The translations under genes were made by a program, and so were the position numbers. Shown one piece after another: positions 22,090 through 34,344 of a stretch of DNA of 64,000 nt; the first letter of the stretch is position 1, and each line of letters opens with the position of its first letter. Under the pieces are notes generated by a model. It worked only from the letters and a program-made list of their open reading frames with translations. It did not search any database and was not told where the DNA came from. Source of the stretch: Eucommia ulmoides (Eukaryota; Streptophyta; Magnoliopsida; Garryales; Eucommiaceae); assembly GCA_016647705.1 (NCBI GenBank), contig CM028335.1, positions 12,352,905 to 12,416,904 on the forward strand, read 5' to 3'.

Positions 22090-22778
22090 TGATTCGAACC
22101 TCACTAAGGATTAGTGAGACCCGAAAGCAACTTAGGGTTTCTTCGCGAGGATCGAACTAAATCAGATTTATAAACGAAAAGACCAGAACACGAAAATACA
22201 GAATTTTGAATTGATTTACCTTGATCTAATGTTTATGAACGAAACGCGAATCAATGGTATAAGTAATGATCTTGACTCAATGATTCTAACGAATCATAAA
22301 CCACAGATATAAAATTTGAATACCACAAGAAATTCTTGATAAGTTCAGGAAAAGTTCTCTGAAGAACTTAAGAGAAAACTCTCACAATTATATTAATAAA
22401 AAAAATGTATAATTCGCAGGTCTATAAAGCCCCTTAAATAGGTAGCCAAGAGAATAAGAAAGAAAACCAAATATGTCTTGAAAAATTTGCAGGCCTACAT
22501 GAAAGAAAAAAGAAACCCAAATATCTAATACTAAATTTGTAGGTCTCATCCTAGGCCCGTTCAAGTTCACGCTTTAAGCCCATTTGCTTGCCTTGATGAA
22601 GTGGACTAGGCCTTGATTGTCCGATGGGCTTAATTTGGGCTTGACCATTTTAGACTCGGCCCAAACCTCTCGAATAAGCCCATTAAGTGCTTATTTGAAT
22701 CTTTTAGCCCTTACCCTTGTTATTTGGCCAACTAAAATATGTAACGGATCTCTAGGTGCAGTTGATGTATTCTCATCA
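22090..22778 (-). mobile_element. 3' LTR of the chromovirus-type element
   Basis: A 689-bp unit from TGATTCGAACC to TTCTCATCA. On the minus strand it follows a purine-rich tract (CAAGATGGAGGGAA). About 240 bases at its U3 side (22539-22778) match the other LTR (34101-34339) well. The remaining part does not visibly match. Confidence 0.7.
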
Positions 22779-24304
22779 TTCCCTCCATCTTGAAAAGGAT
22801 TTGTCCTCAAATCTTTACCTACACCAAACGGAGACAAGTCAGTTACATTAAAAGTAACACTTACATTAAACTCACCTGGAAGGTCTAATTTATAGGCGTT
22901 GTCATTGATTCGTTCCATCACTTGAAAAATAGTCATCACCCCATAGAAGTAACTTGGAACGCCTTTGTTGGGAAAACTGTTCCTTCCTCATATACAACCA
23001 AACCTAATCACCAGGCTCAAACACAACCTTCTTCCGCCCCTTACTAGCTTCGTTGATATATTGTTCAGTCATCCTCTTAATGTTTTGTCAAGCCTTTTCA
23101 TAGATATGCTTAAAAAAATCAACCTTATTTTTCCCATCTAAGTTCACGCGCTCATGCATAGGTATAGAAGTTAAATCCAAATGAGTCAATGGATTAAAAC
23201 AATAAACAATTTCAAACGGTGAAAACTTAGTTGCAGAATGCGCACTCCTATTATATGCAAACTTTACATGCAACAAATAATCTTCCATGTTTTCAAATTC
23301 TTTTGTATTATATCACACAATAAAGTAGATAAAGTCTTATTAACTACTTCAGTTTGACCATTAGTTTGTGGATGACAAGTAGTAGAAAACAAAAGTTTAG
23401 TTCCGAGTTTACCCCACAAAGTCTTCCAAAAATAGCTTAAGAATTTACCATCTTTGTTCGAAACAATAGTCTTGGGCATGCCATGCAACCTAACTATTTC
23501 CTTGAAGAACAAATCAACAATATGTGATGCATCATCGGTTTTATGACATGGAATAAAATGAGTCATCTTAGAAAACCTATCTACAACCACATATATAAAA
23601 TCTCGACCTCTTTTTGACCTACGTAAACCTAACACAAAATCCATAGAAATATCAATCCAAGGTTCACTAGGTATAGGCAAAGGAGTGTACAAACCATAAG
23701 GCTTAACCTTACACTTAGCTTGCCTACAAACAATACAATTCTCACAAATTCTCTCCATTTCTCGTTTCATATGAGGCCAGAAGAAGTGTTCATGGAAAAC
23801 ATCAAAAGTCTTACAAATGTCAAAATGCCCCATTAAACCACCCTCGTGAGCCTTTCTAACTAGCAAGTCACACAATGAACATTTAGGCACACACAATTTA
23901 TTTTCTCTAAACAAAAACCCATTATGCCTAAAGAACTTGTCAAACGCTGCTTTCTCCCATGCATTGAACACATTACCAAAATCAAAATCATCAACATGCA
24001 AATCCTTAATGTATTCAAAACCAAGTAATTTTGTATCTATGGTAGAAAGTAAGGCGTATCTTTGAGATAATGCATCTGCCACAATGTTTTCCTTACCTTG
24101 TTTGTACTTGATCACATAAGGAAACATTTCAATGAATTCCACCCACTTTGTATGTCGCTTGTTCAACTTCTGTTGACCCTTCAAATGTTTTAAAGATTCG
24201 TGATCCGAGTGAATCACAAATTCTTTTGGCCAAAGATAGTATTGCCAAGTCTCCAACACCCTAATCAACGCGTACATTTTTTTGTTGTATGTAGGGTAAT
24301 TCAA
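22691..24304 (-). pseudogene. Ty3 RNase H end, integrase and pol C-terminus remnant
   Basis: The open stretch at 24304-23264 starts in RNase H ([20 protein letters not shown]). It goes on to the H2C2 zinc domain ([16 protein letters not shown]) and the integrase core, where [18 protein letters not shown] and [11 protein letters not shown] mark the three acidic catalytic positions. Stretches at 23288-23088 (AYNRSAHSATKFSPFEIVYC) and 22939-22691 (INDNAYKLDLPGEF, TFNVTDLSPF) are the integrase C-terminal region. The last one extends into the LTR, as chromovirus pol often does. It is a fossil. Confidence 0.85.
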
Positions 24305-24769
24305 GGCTGGCCCACTTAGTTTTTCACTAAAGTAGGCAGGAAGATACTAAAGTAGGCAAGGAGATGCCTTTCCTACATCAGAACAACTCCAATACCTATT
24401 CCTGAATCATCACATTAAATCTCAAAAGTTTTTGTGAAGTTAGGTAAAGCAAGCAAATGTGCATTAGTCAATCTTTCCTTAATCAAATTAAATGCCTTTT
24501 CCTACTCATCACCCCACTTAAATCCCACATTCTTTTTGATAACTTCAGTTAAAGGTGCGGCTTAGCTACTAAAATCTTTCACAAACCTCCTATAAAAAGC
24601 TAGCCAACCCATGGAAACTTCTCACATGTCCCAAACTTGTAAGTTTCAGCCAATCCTTGATTGCCTTACTTTTATTCATTAACCTTAATTCCCTTAGTAC
24701 TAACAACAAAACTAAGAAATACAAGGTTATCTATGCAAAAGGTATACTTTTGAGGTTAGCAAATGACTT

Positions 24770-25336
24770 TTATTTTCTCAAAACATCTAAAACAAGTTTT
24801 AACTGTTCAACATGCTCATCTAAGTTTTTGCTATAAATTAGAATGTCATCAAAGTATACATTTACAAATTTCTCAATAAAAACACGCAAAACATAGTTCA
24901 TTAATCTCATGAACGTACTAGGTGCATTGGTTAACCTAAAAAGAATAACCAACCACTCATATAAACTATATTTTGTTTTGAATGCAATTTTCCATTCATC
25001 ACATTCCCTCATCCTAATATGATGATATCCATTTTTAAGATCAATTTTAGTAAACACACAAGAACCATGCAATTCATCAAGCATATCATCTAATTTAGGA
25101 ATGAGATGTCGATAATTTAACGTGATATTATTGATGGCGCGACAATCCACACATATTCTCCACGTACCATCTATCTTAGGTACGAGCAATACAGGAACCG
25201 CACAAGGACTTATGCTTTCACGTACATACCCATTTTCCATAAGCTCACTAACTTGCCTTTGAAGCTCATTTGTTTCCTCAGGATTGCTTCTATATGCAGG
25301 TTTGTTAGGAATGGATGCTCTGGGGAACGAAATCAA
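24770..25336 (-). pseudogene. Ty3 reverse transcriptase remnant
   Basis: The 188-residue open stretch shows the canonical reverse transcriptase blocks in order: [57 protein letters not shown] and the active-site [10 protein letters not shown]. The weak stretch downstream on the minus strand (about 24310-24760) continues toward RNase H. It is a fossil copy. Confidence 0.9.
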
Positions 25337-25641
25337 TTTGATGCTCGATTCCCTTTATTGGTGGCAAACCATTGGGCACCTCTTCGACAAACATATCATC
25401 AAAATCCTATAAAAGAGAAACAACAATACTTGAAAGAGAAGAGTTAAGATCGTTAGTGGTAAAATAAACCTCTTTGTACAGAAGTACAATCGAATGTTGG
25501 TTTGAAAACAAAGCCTTTTTATCTCACTCTCTCTCGCATAAAAACTCACTTGTTTTTTCTCCTATTTATCCTTACTTTCTGATTTTTTCTTTCTCTCACT
25601 CTTTGTTTTTTCCCTCTTACTCTCATTTTTCTTGTCACTTT

Positions 25642-26460
25642 CTATTTTAACTTTACTTGATCATCATATCCTTGCCTTGGTGTTAGGGGTACAAGAGTAA
25701 TTGACTTCTCGTTAAGTACAAATAAGTATATATTGATATAACTATCATGAGTTACTTGCCAATCGAATTTCCATGATCTTCCCAAAAGAATATGCCCCGC
25801 ATGCATTTGCACCACATCACACAAGACATCGTCTTTGTACCTTCTAATTGAGAATGATACTAGCACCTATTTATTCACTTTAACTTCTCCACAATCATTC
25901 AACCATTGTAACTTTTATGGTCTCAGATGTTTTAAAGTTGACAAATTCAACTTCTCTACCAAATCAGTGCTAGCCACATTAGTATAACTCCCCCCATAAA
26001 TAATCATGCTACATACCTTATCATTGATATGACATCTCATATGAAAGATATTCTCACGTTGTATCATCTCATTTTCCTTAACTTATGCACTAAGAGCTTT
26101 TCTTCCAACCAGAAGCTCTCCATCATCCGGGTATTCAACATAGCGTTCATCCTCCAAAGGTGGCATCAAATCATAATCCGTCTCATCTTTGGTCTCAATA
26201 CCTCCATCTTCCCTCATAATCATCACTCTCTTGTTTAGACATTGAGATGCAATATGACCTGTTCCCAAACACTTAAAAGTATTTAATTTGTCTATTTCTA
26301 GAAGGTTGGGAATCGGTTTTACCTTGGTTCGGTGTACCTCTATCTTTGTGAATTTTGGAAGGTTCAGCCTTGGGCTGAAAATTAGGCTTTTCATCCCTCT
26401 TGCTCCAATTCGGTTTCCAAGAAAAAGAAGAACCTGATTGCTGCCCAACTCGTGTGGAAC
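25642..26460 (-). pseudogene. Ty3 zinc knuckle and protease remnant
   Basis: The stretch at 26448-26083 holds a CCHC-type knuckle (FKCLGTGHIASQCLNKR) followed by an acidic linker and LLVGRKAL, the usual lead-in to protease. The stretch at 25866-25642 holds the protease tail (CDVVQMHAGHILLGRSWKFD), a well-known plant Ty3 text. It is a fossil. Confidence 0.8.
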
Positions 26461-26580
26461 CCTTTCATTTTAATTGTTGCTCCACTTTGATGGCTATGTG
26501 CACCATTTCATTCAACTCAATATAATGCTGCAACTTTACGACATTTGCAATGTCACAATTTAGCCTGATTAGAAACCTAG

Positions 26581-26777
26581 TGATAGGTGTGAAAAACCTA
26601 TCTATTTTTAAACCGAATTTATTAGTTTTCAAGCGTTTTAGTATATTTAATTGCGTTTTAGTTTGTTTTAGTGTAAATCAGGGAAAGGATGTTAAAAGGC
26701 ATTAAACAAGTGAAAATGGTGGAGAAACGGGGAACAAAATATGCAAAACAGGGTTTTAGTGAATGAAGTTCCACCGC
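26581..26777 (+). repeat. Inverted 197-bp copy of the LTR U3 end
   Basis: It starts TGATAGGTGTGAAAAACC and is the reverse complement of the last 197 bases of LTR A and LTR B as written on the plus strand (ending CACCTATCA or CACCTATTA). It joins the 3' LTR through AAAAACT, which equals the first bases of the primer-binding-site side. Confidence 0.85.
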
Positions 26778-26784
26778 AAAAACT

Positions 26785-28250
26785 TGGTAGGGGGTGCGGA
26801 AACGCGCCTTCTACTTACACTCGCAAGTATATGAGGTATAAGTTTTAATATAGTGGATCATGAAGATCGGATATCGTTCCCACAGAGAAAAGTGTGAATA
26901 ATTGAATTGAATACCGCAATTTGCGTAGTCTCATGTTATCCTGACGACAAAAGACATGATTTAAAATTAAACTAAGATAAATTACAATTAGTGGGTTAAT
27001 CCTAACTAAGTTGATTAATTAGGGATTGATTTTGTTCACTTAATACATGTTTGGTTTCGTTTAGTTAACAATAACGGAGTTTAGGTATCCAACAATTTCG
27101 GTTCGTAAACTCCTCCGCCACCTCTTCCGAGTGTAAGACGAGGGAATACGCGACTTCGTGTCGATGAAGAGGTCCCCCTCAATGTCTTAACAACTCTAGG
27201 CCGCGTGAGTCTTGACCCAACATCATCGATTGCATACTAACTAATGCCCTCCCGGGTCGTTAGGTCGTAACGATATGTTTACCCTAGTCCGAATCTAGGG
27301 TTACCTCTCCCGAGTGTCAAACCCTAGATTCTAAAATCCAACCCTAATACCATTACAAGAATATTAAGATCTTCATCAAATGATAAACACAATCAGAATT
27401 AAAACAACAACCGTTAGAGAAACGTATATTAAACCAAACGAGTATTTACACAACTACACCTATCCCTAACTAATCTCTAAATTACACTAACATGTTCTTA
27501 ACCAATACAACATTAAATCAAGAGGAGATCATCAATATCAACAATAAACATTAAGTACAAAGATGGAAACAAAGGAAGAGAAGCCAAATCTCAAAGTGGA
27601 GTAGTCCACTTTCGTCAAAGAATAATCCTCCCGAGCTTCCTCTTCTCGCTTGATGAACTTCCTCTTCTCTCTCTTCAAGGATTGGCCAAGAACACTTCCT
27701 AAAACTAATCTAATCTAACTAAGGTGGAAGAGAGCTCTCAAGAACAACCAAGCCCTCTCCCACGTCTAAGGAGTGTCTAAGGGGTATCTAAGGTTTTTGA
27801 GTAATTGGGGGAGAAAGGGGTTAAATAGGCAAGGTTTGGAAATATCTTTAAAATACCTGAAAACAGATATTTCTGTGCAGAGTGTCACCGCCTAAGCGGT
27901 GGTTCACCGCTTAGGTGGTGGCTTTAAGTCGATTAACTTCTGTCGGTAACTTCACCTAGGCAGTGGCTGCTGGCATAACAATTTGTCGTTTTTTCGCCTA
28001 GGCGGTGGTTCAGCCCTTTAGCATTCCAACATTCTGCCTCTTTTCCGCCTAGGCGGTGGAACTTCATTCACCGAAACCCTGTTTTGCACATTTTGTTCAC
28101 CGTTTCTCCACCGTTTTCACTTGTTTAACGCCCTTTAACGTCCTTTCATTGATTTACACTAAAACAAACTAAAACGCAATTAAATATAACTAAAACGCTT
28201 GAAAACTAACAAATTCGGTTTAGAAATAGATAGGTTTTTCACACCTATCA
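26785..28250 (-). mobile_element. Athila-like 3' LTR
   Basis: 1466 bp, from TGGTAGGGGG to CACCTATCA on the plus strand. It contains CCGCCTAGGCGG-type palindromes at 27890-28055 and matches LTR B over its full length. Confidence 0.85.
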
Positions 28251-31200
28251 ATACCCCCAAACTTAGAATTTTGCTAGTTCTCGAGCAAAACACTAACACT
28301 AAACTAAGCTATCTAATGAACTAACGAACTAAAAATGAAAAACTAAACTAACACGAAAGAATTATATGCATGTAAATATAAAGTTCAATTGAAATGACCA
28401 AATTGTTCCTCCCTCAACATCCCTAAATTTGATCAAGTTTGGGAACTAACCCACACCAAGTGGTGTTCTAGAATTTCAACTATCAATATCAATAAAAACC
28501 ATTCTAGATCCATTTGAAGTGTGTGTGTGAGAAATCAAATGTGTAATTTTTCAAATACCGGATTGGATTATTCAATCGTTAAGCTCATAATTTAAACCGT
28601 TTAAAGGATTCAGGAAAACCATAAGCTTGATTGGAGTCTACTATCCACTAATGTAGGCTCGGATATTCACAGAAATCAATAGGGCTTGGTTTGGATTTGG
28701 AGAACGACCACGCGTATCACTGGAATTGAAAATAGATAATCGATTTAAATTGATCGCTTGTCGCTATCCTCTCTCATGACCCCACACATTTAAAGTACAA
28801 CTCTGAATAAGAAATGAAGATCCTGGTATTCACTTGTCAAAAGAGAAGAAAATGAAAACTATATTCACATTTGTTTTTAACGTACTCCTAAATTAATTCG
28901 AATTATTACAGTTTTAGGAGAGTGCAAAAATAAGTTAGAGAAACACACCACCGAACTTATTCGAATTTATAAAATTTTAGGAATATGTAAAAAGAAATAA
29001 TAGAAACACACCCCCAAACTTATTTCAGGAGTGTACAAAAAAAAATGAAAATACGAAAGTGACAAGTGAATACACTAATACCGAATCAATAAAAATTCAT
29101 CCGAAACCCTACCGCTCACTTGATTTCAATCAATTTTGAAAATTAGGCTTAGCGACATTGGGTTAGGAAAAATTTAAATGAATGGAGAAATTGAACATTT
29201 TCAGAATTGATTACGTTATCGGCTTCGACAGGGGAAATAAGGAATGCAAATTTTCAGGTTAGCTACAACGGTTCAAGTGAAAAAATGAGGGCCTAAATCA
29301 CATCTCCGGAATTACCTTACCTAGGATTCCGCCTCAAGTTTTTCCTAAATCAAGTTCTAGTTTCCTCATTTTTCTATCATGAGCTTAATATTGAATAATC
29401 AGCGTCTAATCGTTCAGATAATTATACATTGAGTTCAAATGTTGTGCGATTTTTGGATCGAGATAATTTTTACCCAATCGACATGTTAAGCACACAAAAC
29501 ACATAAAGAAGGTATTACCCCCGACCTCAATATGCAATTAGGGGATAATTATCATCATCGGGTCTTGGCCCAAATGAACTCACATCTAAACATGAAAATA
29601 CAACTTTATACATACACAATTCTAAACTAATTCTAATGCTAACATACATAAATTAATCTAACACTAAACATGCAAAAACAAAAATTAAATTAAACTAAAA
29701 TAAAAATTTAACAAATAAAACATTTAAAATAATAAAATATATACTCAAAATAATGGTTCATCATTTTCTACAAAAAATCAAAATGGATTAACATCCACTA
29801 AACTAATCATCCATTCCATACCAATACAGGGTTGAACATGACATTGTTCTAAGAGCAGCGAACCCAATAAACAAATATCATTCATGCAAACAAAATGGGT
29901 TGAACACATACCTAGGGAATAACACTTATTCCCTACTGTTCACCTGACAGGAAATTCCTCTCCACCACTATCACGTCAGAATGGAAATTGTGGCAGTTGC
30001 AAAAAGTGCGGCGGCAATGCCGAAGCGGTCTCACATGAACCTGTGGATTTGATCTAACGCACACACTAATCACAACGTTTCAACAAAATATGAGCAATGT
30101 AGCATGCAATTTTGTTTCACACAATTTAACCATCCATAAAAACTAAGTTATCACCAAAAATCAAACCAAAAGCCCAAAATACTAAAGAAAATCGTGAAAA
30201 TGGGGTTGAAAATTGATTTGTGGTGGATGATTTGGGGTGGAAAACACAAATTTTGGTAATGGAAGGATGAGTTTTGAGTATTGGAACGGTTTGGAAGTGA
30301 GGTTTTAGAGAGAAGATGGAGGATTTTGGGGAAGAAGCCTTGCGATTTCAATTTTTGAATGAACATGGGCTGTTTAACTATAGAAGGTCCACCGCTTAGG
30401 CGGTGGAACTCTTTTCTTAAAAGAACTTTCTAATGAAATTCCGCCTAGGCGGTGGTTTTTACGCCTAAGCGAAATTACACCAGTGTGTAAACATTTTGTT
30501 CTGCTGTTAATCCGCCTAGGCGGTGGAGCGTATTTTCAAAATTTGTTGCATCCTGTATTTTTACGGCCTAAGTGGTAGGCTATTTTTGCTTAAAACACCC
30601 ACTCTGTATTTTTACCGCCTAAACGGTGGTTCACCACTTAGGCGGTGTGCCTGCAGCTCCTACTTTCATGTTTTTCTCAAATTTTCAAAATACAGCTCCA
30701 CCCCGTACGTTTTCACTTCGCTTGTTCAACGTTTTTTAAACTTAAAATACTTCCCCAAGCATCCATACTCTTAAATTCACTTCTGAACACGTTCCGAAGC
30801 CATGCCGGCTTCCAAAAAGAATAAATAATAAAATAAATAGTAACAAAAATCGGGTAATTTGATACCCTAAGTTTCATTTAAAAAAAAATAGCACTTAAGT
30901 TACTGTCCCCAGCTGGACTGTCGTGTTCCTAAGTATTTTTCACCAAAATTCCCCATAGATAAGGAATTTTGGCTCAAATGCTCAGTCTGATCAAGATCAT
31001 GAATTGACGTCGGCTTCTCCTTTCAATTCTTATCATTTTCAACATAAGCTCGATCTCGAGATTGAGAATTAACCTTCTTCATCATTTCTCGCATCGCTTG
31101 ATCTCATTAACACAATGAAACAAAAATAAAAATTAAAAACAAAACAAAAATAAATGTCAGGATTAACAATCGACCACTTAGTCGCAATATCAACTTAAAA

Positions 31201-31369
31201 CTCACACTAATCCCCCCGTTAGCGACGCCAAAAACTTGGTGCGTTGACGGGACTAGAATACGATATATTTGCTTTTTCTATTTAAAACTTAAGTCTTGAG
31301 CCGTTACCGCGAATCTTTTGCAATATTCAATAAAATTCAAACTAATCCCCGACAACGGCGCCAAAAACT
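28251..31369 (-). other. Internal region of the Athila-like element, no gene seen
   Basis: 3.1 kb without a recognisable gag or pol. The left edge (ATACCCCCAAACTTAG, polypurine on the minus strand) and an adjoining CTCGAGCAAAAC text also occur in the related element at 45295-45345. A cluster of CCGCCTAGGCGG-type palindromes lies at 30390-30640, and a second primer-site-like text at about 31223-31239. The minus-strand frame at 30366-30151 is low in complexity, and I do not call it a gene. Confidence 0.65.
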
Positions 31370-32855
31370 TGGTAGGGGGCGTGGAAACACGCCTTCTACT
31401 TACACTCGCAAGTATATGAGGTCTAAGTTTTAATATAGTGGATCTTAAAGATCAGATATCGTTCCCACAGAGAAAAGTGTTAATAATTAAATTGAATACC
31501 GCAATTTGCGTAGTCTCATGTTATCCTGATGACGAAAGACATGATTTAAAATTAAACTAAGCTAAATTACAATTAGTGGGTTAATCCTAACTAAGTTTAT
31601 TAATTAGGGATTGATTTCATTCACTTAATACATGTTTGGTTTTGTTTAGTTAACAATAATGGAGTTTAGGTATCCGACAATCTCGGTTCGTAAACTCCTC
31701 TGCCACCTCTTTCGAGTGTAAGACGAGGGAATACGTGACTTCGTGTCGACGAAGAAGTCCCCATCAATGTCTTAACGACTCTAGGCCGCGTGACTCTTGA
31801 CCCAACGTCATCGATTTCACAATGACTAACGCCCTCCCGGGACGTTAGGTCGTAACGATGTGTTTACCCTAGTCCGAATCCAGGGTTACCTCTCCCGAGT
31901 GTCAAACCCTAGATTCTAAAATCCAACCCTAATACCGTTACAAGCATATTAAGATCGTCATCAAATGATAAACACAATCGGAATTAAAACAACAACCGTT
32001 AGAGAAACGTATATTAAACCAAACAAGTATTTACACAACTACACCTATCCCTAACTAATCTCTAAATTACACTAACATGTTTTTAGCCAATACAACATTA
32101 AATCAAGAGGAGATCAGCAATATCAACAATAAACATTAAGTACAAAGATGGAAACAAAGGAAGAGAAGCCAAATCTCAAAGTGGAGTAGTCCACTTTCGT
32201 CAAAGAACAATCCTCCCGAGCTTCCTCTTCTCGCTTGATGAACTTCCTCTTCTCGCTCTTCAAGGATTGGCCAAGAACACTTCCTAAAACTAATCTAATC
32301 TAACTAAGGTGAAAGAGAGCTCTCAAGAACAACCAAGCCCTCTCCCACGTCTAAGGAGTGTCTAAGGGGTGTCTAAGGTTTTTGAGCAATTGGGGGAGAA
32401 AGGGGTTAAATAGGCAAGGTTTGGAAATATCTTCAAAATATCTGAAAACAAATATTTCTGTGCAGAGTGTCACCGCCTAAGCTGTGGTTCACCGCTTAGG
32501 CGGTGGCTTTAAGTCGGTTAACTTCTGTCGGTAACTTCGCCTAGGCGGTGGCTGCTGGCAAAACAATCTGTCGTTTTCTTGCTTAGGCGGTGGTTCAAAC
32601 CTTTAGCACTCTAACATTCTGCATCTTTTCTGCCTAGGCGGTGGAACGTCTGCCTAAGCGATGGAACTTCATTCACCGAAACCCTATTTTGCACATTTTG
32701 TTCCCCGTTTCTCCACCATTTTCACTTGTTTAATGCCCTTTAACGTCCTTTCCCTGAGTTACACTAAAACAAACTAAAACACAATTAAATATAACTAAAA
32801 CGCTTGAAAACTAACAAATTCGGTTTAAAAATAGATAGGTTTTTCACACCTATTA
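31370..32855 (-). mobile_element. Athila-like 5' LTR
   Basis: 1486 bp, from TGGTAGGGGGC to CACCTATTA on the plus strand, a full-length match to LTR A. It is followed directly by the CCTAG duplication and the gag text of the Ty3 host element. GCCTAGGCGG motifs lie at 32470-32660. Confidence 0.85.
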
Positions 32856-33611
32856 CCTAGCCATAACTGCTTCTCGGTCCTCTTCTACATTGGCTCGAAT
32901 AATGGCTATCTCAATCTCTTTGTCGTAGTCATCCACATACTTTGAACCTTGTGTTAGACTTTGCAATATTTGGAACAAGTCTTTATAGTAGTGACTTGGA
33001 ATGAATCGCCGCCTCATAATAGCTTTCATCTTTTCCCATGTTGCGATAGGTCTTTCCCTATTCCTCTTCCTACTCAAGGTAAGTTGATCCCACCATACAA
33101 TAGCATAATCAGTGAATTCTCTGGCAGCCAACTTCACCTTCTTTAACTTGGAGTAGTTGTGACAATCAAACACCAACTCCATTATTTTCTCCCACTACAA
33201 ATAAGCTTCATAATCGTTTTTGCCTTGGAAAGATGGAATGTTCACCTTGTTGCTTCCAACGTTATTATCAATCTTCTCCACATACCGATCTTCTCTATTC
33301 CCATATCCACGCCCGAATCTGCCCATGCTCGTATTAGAGACGCGATCCTCTTCATCTAAGTCATCCCCATCACCATCTCCATATTCATATCGAGGCAGAT
33401 TCCTCTCTCGTCGTTGTACATTAGGAGCTTTAGGTGGTTTCTCCTTTTGTGAACTAAACTCAAATTTGTTAATTCATTCATGCACTTTATCAAATCGCGA
33501 GTTTAATCATTCAAACTTTCGCTCCAAGGCTTTGTAGAAAACTTTGACGTCCATGACGTCTGTCTTTCCCGGGGCTTTATTAGATAAGCCTTTGTTTGTG
33601 TCTTGAGGCAT
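32856..33611 (-). pseudogene. Ty3 gag remnant
   Basis: It starts MPQDTNKGLSNK on the minus strand at 33611. It has an Arg/Asp-rich linker (about 33300-33420), and the stretch 33182-32856 carries the plant Ty3 capsid text (ELVFDCHNYSKLKKVKLA, FTDYAIVWWDQL, RRRFIPSHYYKDL, EEDREAVMAR). The same family text continues beyond the inserted element at 26575-26460 (IKVEQQLK). It is a fossil. Confidence 0.85.
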
Positions 33612-33813
33612 GTTTAATAACATGCAAAACAAAGTTAGCAAACCTCACAAACACTCTCTCACATGTTTCCTTCAAGATTGATGACACTCACGCTCGTGTT
33701 TATCTCAAATTCAGCTTTTACCCTCTTTTGAGCTCACACTCTCTTGCCTTTTTCCACTCTTTAGTTCACTCTTTTAGTTCTTTATTGAACTTAATCAACC
33801 TCATAATTTTCTT

Positions 33814-34339
33814 GTAGCAATCCAAACCCAACAAATCGATTCAATGTGGATGAGATTTTAAGAACGAAAGCAAAGCGAACAAGAACACAAAGAAATGTTT
33901 TATGGACTAGAACAAGAAGAAATAATTCTCAATTTTTTTGGGGGCCACTGAATTTTCCTAAATGAAGAATAAGGAAGTTTTCTAACTTGCCTTACATTCC
34001 TACTTGAAAAAAAAAAAAAGATTACTTCGCAACCAAGCCTTACAAATTAGGCTAAAAATAATTAAAAGACTTAAAATAATAAAATAAATATAATAAAATT
34101 CGTGGGTCTTATCCTAAGCCCGTTCAAGTTCACACTTTAAGCCTATTCGCTTGCCTTGATGAGGTAGACTAGACCTTGATTGTCCGATAGGCCTAATTTG
34201 GGTTTGACCATTGTAGACTCGGCCCAAATATCTTGAATAAGCCCATTAAGTGTTTCTTTGAATCTTTTAGTCATTTCCTTTGTTATTGGGCCAACTGGAA
34301 CATGCAACGAATCTTGGTACAGCTAATATATTCTCATCA
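33814..34339 (-). mobile_element. 5' LTR of the chromovirus-type element
   Basis: The U3 part 34101-34339 matches the other LTR (GGGTCTTATCC, TTCAAGTTCAC, TGATTGTCCGA, GGCCCAAA). The inner limit is uncertain. I place it near 33814 (TGTAGCAATCC), just upstream of gag, but no clear primer-binding site is visible. Confidence 0.5.
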
Positions 34340-34344
34340 CCAGG

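Larger units (their letters stand above)
26581..32855 (-). mobile_element. Athila-like element with an inverted U3 cap (innermost shell)
   Basis: Perfect CCTAG duplications (26576-26580, 32856-32860) flank an insertion in the gag of the Ty3 element. Reading on the minus strand it has a 5' LTR (32855-31370), a primer-binding site GTTTTTGGCGCCGTTG (about 31369-31354), about 3.1 kb internal DNA, a purine tract (AGTTTGGGGGTAT), and a 3' LTR (28250-26785). Beyond this LTR follow eight bases of primer-site text and then a 197-bp inverted copy of the LTR's U3 end. Both outer ends are thus U3 ends. Primer-site text and layout recall Athila. No pol is present, so it is non-autonomous. The LTRs differ by roughly 4-6% in the parts compared. 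Confidence 0.8.
22090..34339 (-). mobile_element. Ty3/Gypsy chromovirus-type element (third shell of nest)
   Basis: On the minus strand the order is gag (from 33611), then zinc knuckle and protease, reverse transcriptase, RNase H and integrase, then the 3' LTR, which is the Ty3 order. The outer ends TGATTCGAACC (22090) and CTCATCA (34339) are flanked by CCAGG on both sides (22085-22089, 34340-34344). It is interrupted at 26581-32855 by an Athila-like element. The C-terminal text of pol running into the LTR (DLRTNPFQDGGND, then GQITRVRAKRF) recalls chromoviruses of the CRM type, but I cannot confirm the clade. It is a fossil with several breaks. Confidence 0.8.
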
